Assembly: GCF_001050135.1 (NCBI RefSeq)
Contig: NZ_CP012040.1
Coordinates: 1 to 64,000 of the forward strand
Direction of reading: 5' to 3'
From: Cyclobacterium amurskyense
GTDB taxonomy: Bacteria; Bacteroidota; Bacteroidia; Cytophagales; Cyclobacteriaceae
Length of the DNA stretch: 64,000 nt
Positions 1 to 7,789 of this stretch are shown here, piece after piece. Every line of letters starts with the position of its first letter. The first letter of the stretch is position 1. A model generated the notes under the pieces. The model searched no databases. It was given only the letters and a program-made list of their open reading frames with translations, and had not been told where the DNA came from. A program made the position numbers and the translations under genes.

Positions 1-28
1 GTAAAAGGGCATTTTTTATTTAAGATAA

Positions 29-37
29 TTTTCCACA
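29..37 (+). promoter_or_regulatory. DnaA-box-like 9-mer upstream of dnaA
   Basis: TTTTCCACA matches the relaxed DnaA box TTWTNCACA and lies 64 bp before the dnaA start codon. DnaA boxes beside dnaA are typical of oriC and of dnaA autoregulation. Only one box is visible because the window begins here, so the origin itself, if present, is mostly off the left edge. Confidence 0.45.
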
Positions 38-100
38 ATTTTGTTACCCCCTAAAAAAGGAGTATTCACGATTTTTCAACTTTCGGTTAAAATAAATTCA

Positions 101-1525
101 ATGAATTCAGAGGCTAATGCTATATGGACTGAATGTTTGCGGGTGGTCGAAAAACACGTCAATGAACAGAGTTTTTCGACTTGGTTTAAACCAATAATCC
201 CTGCACGAATCGATGGATCTGTACTTACCATACAAGTCCCAAGTCAATTTTTCTACGAATGGCTGGAAGACAATTATGTTGAAGTATTAAAATTAGCCAT
301 CAAAACTATTTTAGGGGCTCAGGGCAAATTAGAATATGCTGTAGTAGTAGACAAAGGGAATTCACAAAACCAACCTTATATGGTTAGTTATCCCCAAGGA
401 GTAAACAGCCCTGCAGCCATCAAAAAAAAGGAAAACCTTGCATCCGCACACAGTCCTTTTGATCTTTCTAGTTTGGATGAACAAACAACCTTACAATCCA
501 ACCTTAATTCCACTTATACCTTCAGCTCTTTTATTGAAGGTGATTGTAATCGTCTTGCCCGATCTGCAGGATTTGCGGTAGCCAATAAACCTGGAATCAC
601 CTCATTTAACCCATTGATGGTGTATGGTGGTGTAGGTTTAGGAAAAACGCATCTCGTACAGGCCATCGGAAATGAAATCAAAAATGGTCCTGATGAAAAG
701 TTTGTACTCTATGTTTCTTCAGAAAAATTTGTCAATCAGTTTATGGATGGCATTAAAGATGGAAACATCAAATCTTTTACAAACTTTTACATGCAAGTGG
801 ATGTACTGATCATCGATGACATCCAATTTCTGGCTGGAAAAGGTAGAACCCAAGAGATGTTTTTCCACATTTTCAACCATCTGCATCAAAATAAAAAGCA
901 AATCATCATGACCTCTGATTGTGCTCCTAAGGACTTAATGGGCTTAGAAGAACGATTACTCTCCCGGTTTAAATGGGGGCTCACGGCAGATTTGCAAATG
1001 CCTGATTTCGAAACAAGAATAGCGATAATCAGAAAGAAAATGCAGTCAGAAGGAATAGATATTCCTGATAATGTGATTGAATACCTTGCTTACACTGTTG
1101 ACACTAATGTAAGGGAACTTGAAGGAGTCATGATTTCTTTGATCGCCCATGCTTCATTGAGCAGGGTCGAAATCAGTCTTGAATTGGCCAAGACAATCAT
1201 GAAAAACATTATCAAAGACATTGAGACTGAAGTGAGCATAGAGTTTATTCAAAAATCCTGTGCAGACTATTACGGTATCAAGGTAGAAAACCTGAAAGCC
1301 AAAACCAGAAAAAAGGAAATAGTAATTGCCCGACAAGTTGCAATGTATTTTAGCAAGGAGTTTACCAACCATTCATTAAAATCTATCGGTTATCATTTTG
1401 GAGGAAGAGACCATAGTACAGTAATTCATGCCGTTCAAGCTGTTAATGATCTTATGGAAACAGAGCCATCTTTTAGAAATGCAGTGCAGGAGCAGAAAAA
1501 ACAATTTAAGATCAGGTCCTACTAA
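101..1525 (+). CDS. dnaA: Chromosomal replication initiator protein DnaA
   Basis: DnaA binds DnaA boxes at oriC, melts the origin and helps load the replicative helicase. The 474-residue protein shows the usual order: N-terminal domain I (IWTECL...FSTWFKPI), a low-complexity linker, AAA+ core with Walker A GGVGLGKTHL near residue 176 and Walker B IIDDIQFL, and a C-terminal helix-turn-helix carrying the DnaA signature GGRDHSTVIHAV. The ATG at 101 is chosen because the frame upstream opens only with TTG and adds 20 residues unlike any DnaA N terminus. Length is normal for the family. A DnaA-box-like 9-mer sits upstream. Confidence 0.98.
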   Translation: MNSEANAIWTECLRVVEKHVNEQSFSTWFKPIIPARIDGSVLTIQVPSQFFYEWLEDNYVEVLKLAIKTILGAQGKLEYAVVVDKGNSQNQPYMVSYPQGVNSPAAIKKKENLASAHSPFDLSSLDEQTTLQSNLNSTYTFSSFIEGDCNRLARSAGFAVANKPGITSFNPLMVYGGVGLGKTHLVQAIGNEIKNGPDEKFVLYVSSEKFVNQFMDGIKDGNIKSFTNFYMQVDVLIIDDIQFLAGKGRTQEMFFHIFNHLHQNKKQIIMTSDCAPKDLMGLEERLLSRFKWGLTADLQMPDFETRIAIIRKKMQSEGIDIPDNVIEYLAYTVDTNVRELEGVMISLIAHASLSRVEISLELAKTIMKNIIKDIETEVSIEFIQKSCADYYGIKVENLKAKTRKKEIVIARQVAMYFSKEFTNHSLKSIGYHFGGRDHSTVIHAVQAVNDLMETEPSFRNAVQEQKKQFKIRSY

Positions 1526-1563
1526 TTGAACCTATCAAATCTTTATGCTTAAACCATCCCTTT

Positions 1564-1974
1564 TTAATGGCTTTCTGTAAAAGGATACTTTTTAAAACTT
1601 GAATTACCCATGGCCGTTTTTTCATAACTACCAATACAGAATTCTTGAAAATCCGCTTTAAAATAAGGTGCTTCTGGAAACAAATCGAGCTGGTCTAGAG
1701 GTTGATTAAAAAAATACACCTTTGTGTTTCCATACTTGGTATGCGGCATAAAATCACCATAGGCCCGCATTTCCTCCCAATCTTCGCTATCTGTAAATAC
1801 TGCAAAAATTCTAACCACCGGACCAGTATTGTTTTCATTTCTGTAACTGGCTAATTCTGTGTAGTTACCCTTCAGGTCCTTAACCCCTGGCTGACTCAAG
1901 CTTTGGTAAACAATCACCATTAAAAGCCCACCAACCAAGACAGCAAGTAAATAAATAATATTTTTTGATTTCAT
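1564..1974 (-). CDS. Membrane-anchored hypothetical protein
   Basis: No family is recognised. The 136-residue product begins MKSKNIIYLLAVLVGGLLMV, a single N-terminal membrane segment (about residues 5-25), followed by a soluble acidic domain of about 110 residues with several aromatic residues and one Cys (EFCIGSYEKTA). It is probably tethered to the inner membrane with the domain outside. The ATG at 1974 is preferred; the frame opens five codons earlier only with TTG. It is convergent with dnaA, 38 bp away, and divergent from the HemJ-like gene. Confidence 0.7.
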   Translation of the reverse strand: MKSKNIIYLLAVLVGGLLMVIVYQSLSQPGVKDLKGNYTELASYRNENNTGPVVRIFAVFTDSEDWEEMRAYGDFMPHTKYGNTKVYFFNQPLDQLDLFPEAPYFKADFQEFCIGSYEKTAMGNSSFKKYPFTESH

Positions 1975-2023
1975 ATGTCCTAAAAACAATCTTAAACAGT
2001 TAATTTAGCCAAAAATAGCAAGA

Positions 2024-2560
2024 ATGGCCTTCGAATACGTTAAAGCTTTACACATTATTTTTATTGTAACCTGGTTTGCTGGGTTATTTTATATAGTCAG
2101 GCTTTTTATCTACCAAACAGAAGCCTTGGATAGACCTGAAGCTGAGCGAATAATATTAAAACCCCAATTGGATTTAATGGCAAATAGGCTTTGGTACATC
2201 ATTACCTGGCCATCGGCGATTTTGACGCTAATCTTCGGGACATGGGTGTTGTTTTACCGACCTGGATACTTGTCCATGCCATTTATGCATGCAAAACTAA
2301 CTTTTGTTTTATTGCTTTATATCTATCATTTTCGTTGCCACTATATCTTCAAATCACTGCAGAATGGGAAAGCAGTTTGGTCCAGCACCAAACTTAGACT
2401 TTGGAATGAAATAGCAACCTTATTACTATTTGCAATAGTATTTTTAATCGTCCTCAAAAGTTTAATCAATATGGTTTGGGGAATTACAGGATTAATCCTT
2501 TTGGGCATCGCCCTAATGCTTGCAACGAAATGGTATAAAAAAATGCGTGAAAGGAACTAA
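2024..2560 (+). CDS. hemJ: HemJ/CopD-like protoporphyrinogen oxidase
   Basis: Probable HemJ-type integral membrane protein (UPF0093/CopD-like), which oxidises protoporphyrinogen IX to protoporphyrin IX in heme synthesis. The 178-residue product has about five hydrophobic segments and the family pattern near the N terminus: KALHIIFIVTWFAGLFY, with a conserved His (residue 10) and W-F-A-G-L-F-Y. A second His lies in MHAKLTFVLLLYIYHF. It is followed 36 bp later by an SCO protein and a c-type cytochrome, so the three may serve heme and cytochrome oxidase assembly together. The exact enzymatic role is by homology only. Confidence 0.8.
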   Translation: MAFEYVKALHIIFIVTWFAGLFYIVRLFIYQTEALDRPEAERIILKPQLDLMANRLWYIITWPSAILTLIFGTWVLFYRPGYLSMPFMHAKLTFVLLLYIYHFRCHYIFKSLQNGKAVWSSTKLRLWNEIATLLLFAIVFLIVLKSLINMVWGITGLILLGIALMLATKWYKKMRERN

Positions 2561-2596
2561 ACAACACTTTTCACTGTCATACTAATTAAAAATAAA

Positions 2597-3265
2597 ATGC
2601 TTCGATTCATTTATTTAGGTCCTCTATTTCTATGTGTTTTATTCTTCAACTCCTGCCAAACAAGCTCAAATAACGATGTATTACCTATCTTGGGCAATAG
2701 GCATGTAGAGGAGGTAATTATTGATAACAAAACAGTAAAGGATACCATCTATCATACGATTGCAGATTTTAGTTTTACCAATCAAGAGGGTAAACAAATA
2801 ACCAATGCTGATGTCAAAGGAAAAGTCTATGTTGCCGATTTTTTTTTCACTAGCTGCCCTACTATCTGCCCAGTGATGAAGAAACAAATGTTGAGGGTTT
2901 TTGAAGCCTATAAAGATGATCCAAACTTTATGATTTTAAGTCATACCATAGACCCAGAGTATGACACCCAAACTCTTTTAAAAGATTACTCCATGAGGCT
3001 TGGCATTGAGAATGCAAATACTTGGAATTTTCTGACTGGTGATCAAGAAAAAATCTTTGAAATTGGTCAAACAAGTTACCTTACTACAGCCATGAATGAT
3101 AAAAATGAGCCTGGTGGATTCTTGCACTCAGGGGCATTTGTACTGATTGATCAATTTGGAAGAATTAGAGGGGTTTATGACGGAACAAAAGAAAATCAGG
3201 TAAACTTACTCATCAAAGACATCCCCAAATTACTCAACGAGAACAATGAGAGCAGCAATAGGTAG
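2597..3265 (+). CDS. SCO1/SenC family copper chaperone lipoprotein
   Basis: Thioredoxin-fold SCO protein, thought to deliver copper to, or keep reduced, the CuA site of cytochrome c oxidase on the outer face of the inner membrane. The N terminus is a lipoprotein signal (LCVLFFNSC, lipid Cys at about residue 20). The copper-binding C-x3-C motif SCPTICP places Cys at residues 87 and 91, and the third ligand His is in GGFLHSGAF at residue 177. SHTIDPEYDT is a further family motif. The stop overlaps the next cytochrome c gene by 20 bp, indicating co-transcription. Length (222 aa) is typical. Confidence 0.93.
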   Translation: MLRFIYLGPLFLCVLFFNSCQTSSNNDVLPILGNRHVEEVIIDNKTVKDTIYHTIADFSFTNQEGKQITNADVKGKVYVADFFFTSCPTICPVMKKQMLRVFEAYKDDPNFMILSHTIDPEYDTQTLLKDYSMRLGIENANTWNFLTGDQEKIFEIGQTSYLTTAMNDKNEPGGFLHSGAFVLIDQFGRIRGVYDGTKENQVNLLIKDIPKLLNENNESSNR

Positions 3266-3692
3266 TTTATTATTAATACTTTTCACTAGCTGTCAAAGTA
3301 CTGATTCTAATAGTCAAAACGGTATTGATAAAATTAATGACCTAAAAACAAAGCAATATGCTATTCAAGGTCAACAACTCTATTTGCAACATTGTAGTAA
3401 TTGCCATCAAGAAGATGGAACAGGGTTAAACAGGCTCATCCCCCCATTAAGCAAGGCTGACTATATGATTACTGATGTAGGCAGAAGCCTTTATATCATC
3501 CGAAATGGTCTTAAGGGAAGCATTATGGTGAATGATATTGAATACAATCAGCCAATGCCAGGAAATAGTAATTTGACACCTTTGGAAATTGCCCAAATTG
3601 GCACTTATATTTATAATGTATGGGGAAATGAACATGGGCTTATTACTCCCGAAGAAGTAAATAAAGCCCTTGCTCAAGAACCAAAATTATAA
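3246..3692 (+). CDS. Small c-type cytochrome lipoprotein
   Basis: Monoheme cytochrome c carrying electrons in the periplasm. A lipoprotein signal (LLLILFTSC) is followed by a linker and the heme attachment motif CSNCH (Cys 50, Cys 53, His 54). The PMPG motif, the likely Met ligand, follows, then a C-terminal helix TPLEIAQIGTYIYNVWG typical of class I cytochromes. It starts inside the SCO gene (20-bp overlap), so it is probably translationally coupled to it, as SCO and cytochrome genes often are. The 3' end overlaps the convergent lipoprotein gene by 6 bp. Confidence 0.92.
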   Translation: MRAAIGSLLLILFTSCQSTDSNSQNGIDKINDLKTKQYAIQGQQLYLQHCSNCHQEDGTGLNRLIPPLSKADYMITDVGRSLYIIRNGLKGSIMVNDIEYNQPMPGNSNLTPLEIAQIGTYIYNVWGNEHGLITPEEVNKALAQEPKL

Positions 3693-4106
3693 TAGTGCCT
3701 CGCTTTTTTCAATAGCCAGTAGAATGTCTTTTTTTACTTTTTCTACCTTTACCAGCTCTTTTTCTAAGTAAGCTTTTGCTTCCTCATCGGACATTCCCTC
3801 AAGATCTGTCTCAAATTGTCTCATCCATACAAACATTTCGTCATAGGCTTTCTCACAATCTGTAGCTGCTGCCTTCAAACCGCTAATCTGTTTTTGAAGA
3901 TTTTCCGAGTCCTCTGATTCCTCAAGCTCTGCAGCTTTTTCATTTAAAACCTTCTGATTAGATTTCAAAGTACCTATTTTAGGCATTACCTCATCATGAA
4001 CTTGAATGACCTTTTCTTTTAGCAATTCATTTTCGCTTATTTTCGGTCCACAAGAATAAATTGATACACATAGCAAAATAAACAATACAATTGGTGCTTT
4101 TTTCAT
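3687..4106 (-). CDS. Small coiled-coil lipoprotein of unknown function
   Basis: A 139-residue lipoprotein: signal peptide MKKAPIVLFILLCVSIYSC with lipid Cys 19, followed by a highly charged, almost entirely helical region rich in Glu and Lys with heptad-like spacing (residues about 25-135). Related small Bacteroidota proteins are sometimes labelled viral A-type inclusion proteins, a name without functional meaning. It is probably periplasmic or outer-membrane anchored. It is convergent with the cytochrome c gene. Confidence 0.8.
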   Translation of the reverse strand: MKKAPIVLFILLCVSIYSCGPKISENELLKEKVIQVHDEVMPKIGTLKSNQKVLNEKAAELEESEDSENLQKQISGLKAAATDCEKAYDEMFVWMRQFETDLEGMSDEEAKAYLEKELVKVEKVKKDILLAIEKSEALL

Positions 4107-4275
4107 GGATTATTAAGTAGTATATGGTTTGAAACGGAATTAAATTATATCAAATGTTATAAAAATAAGATGATAAAAAATGCACCAATAATATTTTGCC
4201 CAGCCTATTCCAATAAATCGTCAACAAAAATTTAGATGGAATATTGACAATGACTACCCAAAATATGTGCTTAAA

Positions 4276-4701
4276 TCATGGGTCAATAATTCTGGCCTCT
4301 TTAAGGATATACATCAATTTTTCAGGATCTTTCGCATTAAGCACCAAATTTCCAGTTACCTTTACCTTTTTAGAGGTGTATTTGACGGGTTCTTTTAACA
4401 TAACCTCCATCACTGTTTCTGGCCCACCCGAACCACAAAAAAAGCATTCTGCCAAAGGAAGCGAAGAAAGTATAATGTGCTCAGGTTTAAACATCCCTTC
4501 AAAGGGTATAATATAACCATCAGCTGTAATCTCTTTACCTTCCATCTCCTTAATCTTATCCCCAAAAACAGGCAAATACAACTCACCAAAGTCATCCTCC
4601 CCGATTTCATAGGTTACATCGGATAAGTTTTTCCAAACATTTTCTTGTTGCCCTATGGCAGAAAAAGACAGCAAGCCTATCAATAAAACTAAACACCTCA
4701 T
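4276..4701 (-). CDS. DUF3299-like exported protein linked to ABC transporter
   Basis: A 141-residue secreted protein with signal peptide MRCLVLLIGLLSFSAIGQ. It has the pattern of DUF3299-type proteins: GYIIPFEG, then a Cys-containing turn (AECFFCGSGGPET) and a beta-rich C-terminal half (VKVTGNLVLN). The paired Cys with nearby acidic residues could bind a metal, but that is inference. It starts 10 bp after the FtsX-type permease gene ends, so it is the last gene of the sensor-ABC run. DUF3299 proteins are often found beside this kind of ABC transporter. Family membership is from recollection of the pattern, not a search. Confidence 0.65.
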   Translation of the reverse strand: MRCLVLLIGLLSFSAIGQQENVWKNLSDVTYEIGEDDFGELYLPVFGDKIKEMEGKEITADGYIIPFEGMFKPEHIILSSLPLAECFFCGSGGPETVMEVMLKEPVKYTSKKVKVTGNLVLNAKDPEKLMYILKEARIIDP

Positions 4702-4711
4702 ACTCTCTTAT

Positions 4712-5932
4712 TTATTTGGTCAATTGTCCAGCGATTTGTGTCCTATATGCATTCCATGCAGGAATGATGGAAGCCAAAACTCCCACCGACAAAGCATAGG
4801 CCAATACCCACCATTCTTTCTTTATAAATACAAAAGTCTTAAAATCTGAAATTATTCCTTGTTCATTTACCATAACCAATAAATAGAGAAAAAGGTGTCC
4901 GAGAAATAATCCTGCTAATGCGCCTATAAAGGTAAGTAGGATTCCTTCTAGCAGAATTAACAAAAACAATTGGCCCTTGGAAGCACCAATTACACGCATC
5001 ACAGCCAAATCGTAATTCCTTTGTTTAAGTGAACTGTATAAGGCAATAAATATGCCCAAGCCAGCTATCAATATAATAACAAGTGCCAAGCCCTGAACCA
5101 AAGCAATGCCTATTCCTAACAATTCGAAAAGTCTCGAAATCTCAAAAGAAGGAGATGCCGCTTGCAATGAGCTTCTACTATTAATAAGTCTGGGAAGTTG
5201 GACAGCTGCTATTGGATTTCGGTAAGAAATTAGCACAGTGGTCAATTCTCTTGCTTGATCGGTTTTCGGAAACCCTGTTTTTTCAACCTCCTGCTCCAGC
5301 TTTTTTTTGCCAAAATCTTCGTCATGGGAATACCAAATGGATTCTATACTGGTTAATATGAGTTGATCGATCACATTATAAGAAGGAGCTAAAACGCCCA
5401 CTACAAGATATGCTTGTTCATCATGTTCATGACTTGCAGAGGCTATTCCATGGGAGCCTACAAAAGTATCTCCTACCTTTAGACCTTTCTCCTTTGCCAC
5501 TCGACTTCCCAAAACTACCTCAAATGGTTTGTTCCAGGCATTTCCTGAATTAAAACTAACATCGTAAAGCTCAAGGTAATCGTGGTTAGAACCAACAATT
5601 CTAAATCCACCAAAATTATCCCCAAGCCCCATAGGTATGGCTTTCTTTATTAAACGGTTTCTGGAAACAGACTTTGCTTCATCTAGAGGGATATTCCCTG
5701 TTGGGAAATCGATATGATAAACAGAGGAAAGCACCAACTGTAGAGGACTTCCCTTGGCCCCAATGACAAGATCAATCCCTGAGGCATCCTTGTTCATTTT
5801 ATTCTCAAACTGCTCTTCAATAAGCAAAAGAACAGTTATAATGGACAAGCCCAAAGCGAGAAGAAGTATATTTAGACCTGTACTCAAAGGTTTATCCATT
5901 AAGTACTTCCAGCTCAATTTAAATATATTCAT
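4712..5932 (-). CDS. ABC transporter permease, FtsX/MacB type
   Basis: Permease of the LolC/MacB/FtsX superfamily, which acts on substrates in or beyond the outer leaflet rather than importing through a canonical channel. Topology is classic: one N-terminal membrane helix (about residues 18-38), a large periplasmic domain, then three C-terminal helices (about 272-303, 322-352, 372-391). The periplasmic domain contains a His/acid-rich stretch, ASASHEHDEQ, that could coordinate metal. The start codon overlaps the ATPase gene stop by 4 bp (ATGA), showing co-translation. Confidence 0.9.
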   Translation of the reverse strand: MNIFKLSWKYLMDKPLSTGLNILLLALGLSIITVLLLIEEQFENKMNKDASGIDLVIGAKGSPLQLVLSSVYHIDFPTGNIPLDEAKSVSRNRLIKKAIPMGLGDNFGGFRIVGSNHDYLELYDVSFNSGNAWNKPFEVVLGSRVAKEKGLKVGDTFVGSHGIASASHEHDEQAYLVVGVLAPSYNVIDQLILTSIESIWYSHDEDFGKKKLEQEVEKTGFPKTDQARELTTVLISYRNPIAAVQLPRLINSRSSLQAASPSFEISRLFELLGIGIALVQGLALVIILIAGLGIFIALYSSLKQRNYDLAVMRVIGASKGQLFLLILLEGILLTFIGALAGLFLGHLFLYLLVMVNEQGIISDFKTFVFIKKEWWVLAYALSVGVLASIIPAWNAYRTQIAGQLTK

Positions 5933-6567
5933 AAGCTTCCTGATTTTATGGATATACTTCTATCAATCTGATCTTTTATTCGATAATCATGGGTAACTAT
6001 TATCAGGGTTGCCTGAAGCTTTCTTGCTTGGTTTTTAAGAAGATTTACAACCATCCTGGCATTGTCATCATCCAAGCTAGCTGTAGGTTCATCGGCCAAA
6101 ATAACTTTAGGCTCATTTACCATTGCCCGAGCAATAGAAACCCTTTGGGCTTCTCCTTCACTCAAAGTTTGAATGCGGGCATCCTTCTTATCTTGAATCC
6201 CCAGCTCTTTCAGGTAATAGTCAAGTTTATTTGCTGTTGGTTTATTGGCGAAAAAATGCGGGAGACAGATGTTTTCAGACACCGTCAATGGACCAAGAAG
6301 GTGAGGTTTTTGAAATACTATACCAATATTACTCCCCCTAAACTTATCTAAATCATTCCCTTTCAGTTCATATAGTGATACTCCATCAATCCAAACCTCC
6401 CCTTTGTTCGGTGCCTGCAAGCCCCCAATTATATTTAGAAGGGTTGTTTTTCCTGACCCTGATTTCCCTAAAACCAATAATTCATCACCTCTATTTAATC
6501 CAAGGTCAGGAACATCAATTTTTGGTTGATTTTCGTAAGAAAACTGAATCTCCTTAACAATAATCAT
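5929..6567 (-). CDS. ABC transporter ATP-binding protein, LolD/MacB type
   Basis: Cytoplasmic ATPase partner of the adjacent permease. The 212-residue protein has Walker A GKSGSGKTTL (near residue 34), Q-loop VFQKPHLLGP, ABC signature LSEGEAQRVSIARA, Walker B VILADEPTAS and H-loop IIVTHD. Short length and DEPTASLD place it in the o228/LolD/MacB branch. It starts 6 bp after the response-regulator kinase gene stops and overlaps the permease by 4 bp, so it sits in the middle of a five-gene minus-strand run. Confidence 0.94.
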   Translation of the reverse strand: MIIVKEIQFSYENQPKIDVPDLGLNRGDELLVLGKSGSGKTTLLNIIGGLQAPNKGEVWIDGVSLYELKGNDLDKFRGSNIGIVFQKPHLLGPLTVSENICLPHFFANKPTANKLDYYLKELGIQDKKDARIQTLSEGEAQRVSIARAMVNEPKVILADEPTASLDDDNARMVVNLLKNQARKLQATLIIVTHDYRIKDQIDRSISIKSGSL

Positions 6568-6573
6568 TGCCAG

Positions 6574-7752
6574 TTACTTTTTTGCAGGTATTTCCAAATT
6601 AAATTCAGTTCCTTTATTGAGCTTACTTTTGAAATCAATCTTTCCCCCCATAACCTCAATGCACTTTTTCACTATGGACAAACCTAGCCCTGAACCTTCT
6701 CTTAAGCCTACATTCTTAGCCCTAAAAAACCGATCAAAAAGTTGGGATTGTTCAGCTTCATTGATACCAATACCTTCATCTTTAATATTTAAGAAAAGTG
6801 TATCATTTTCATGTTTTACTTTGAAGTAAACAGAGCCACCATCTTTCGAATACTTAACCGCATTCGATAGTAAATTCTCTAAAATCTGATACAATAGGTC
6901 CATATCAGAGGTGATCATTTTAGGAATTTTCTCGAATTCCACGTTGATCTTTACATTATTGTCAATCCCGGCTTTCACCATGTCCACCACCTCATTGAGG
7001 AATGCTGAAGTGTAAATTCTCACCGGTTTGTAGTTCATCTTATCCGCATCGGCTTTACCAAAGAATAAAACACTTGTCAGAAGACTATTAAGGTTCCGAA
7101 CAGAATTCTCAATTTTATTTGCATGCTTTACCAATTTGGCTTTAAAAGGATGCTCTTTTTCCGCATACAATTTCAATAATTGAGCAGAACTTAATATAGA
7201 TGTTAAAGGAGTTTTAAAACCGTGGGAAACGTTTTGAACAATTCTTGATTTTAATTCACTAAGCTCCCTTTCTTTTTCCAAAGCTTTCTGAAGCTCCTTG
7301 TTGGCTTCATTTAAATCAGCAGTCCTTTTTTTGACTTTTTCTTCCAGCTCATTGTTTAAGCTCTGAAGTTCTTTCTCTTTTTTATCTTTAAAAATGGCCA
7401 ATTCAATAACCATATTCAATTCCCTTATATTAAAGGGCTTGATAACATAGGCACTCGGATTGGTAACAGCGACCTTCTGTAGGGTTTCACTATCTGAGCT
7501 AGCTGTAAGGTAAACCACAGGAATATTGTATTTTTCATTAATAATTTCCGTGGTTTTAATTCCATCCAGCTTCCCAGAGAGATTAATATCCATCATGACA
7601 ATGTCTGCATGGTTTTTTTCAAGAATTTCCAAGGCAATCTCACCTGAATCAGCCATTCCAATAATCTGATGGTGGTTCTTTTCAAGTGCTTTTTTTAATA
7701 AAAGTGCCGAGACGGTATCGTCTTCGGTTATCAATATTTTAAGAGAAAACAT
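6574..7752 (-). CDS. Receiver-histidine kinase hybrid (RR-HisKA-HATPase)
   Basis: Soluble signalling protein of 392 residues. An N-terminal receiver domain has acidic pocket E10-D11, phospho-acceptor D55 (IVMMDINLSG) and K105 (YVIKPF). A coiled coil spans about 125-170. A HisKA domain has His 177 (NVSHGFKTPL), and a C-terminal HATPase_c has the N-box ILENLLSNAVKYS and G-box GSGLGLSIVKK. There is no membrane segment. The residue after His 177 is Gly rather than the usual Glu/Asp. The gene lies 37 bp downstream of the PAS kinase and 6 bp upstream of the ABC ATPase, suggesting one operon in which sensing precedes transport. Confidence 0.92.
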   Translation of the reverse strand: MFSLKILITEDDTVSALLLKKALEKNHHQIIGMADSGEIALEILEKNHADIVMMDINLSGKLDGIKTTEIINEKYNIPVVYLTASSDSETLQKVAVTNPSAYVIKPFNIRELNMVIELAIFKDKKEKELQSLNNELEEKVKKRTADLNEANKELQKALEKERELSELKSRIVQNVSHGFKTPLTSILSSAQLLKLYAEKEHPFKAKLVKHANKIENSVRNLNSLLTSVLFFGKADADKMNYKPVRIYTSAFLNEVVDMVKAGIDNNVKINVEFEKIPKMITSDMDLLYQILENLLSNAVKYSKDGGSVYFKVKHENDTLFLNIKDEGIGINEAEQSQLFDRFFRAKNVGLREGSGLGLSIVKKCIEVMGGKIDFKSKLNKGTEFNLEIPAKK

Positions 7753-7789
7753 ACTTACAAAATTAAATAATAACGTGCCCCAAAATAAT

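Noticed and set aside
41..100. Possible 20-residue N-terminal extension of DnaA
   Set aside because: It needs a TTG start, is unlike any DnaA N terminus, and the ATG at 101 gives a standard domain I.
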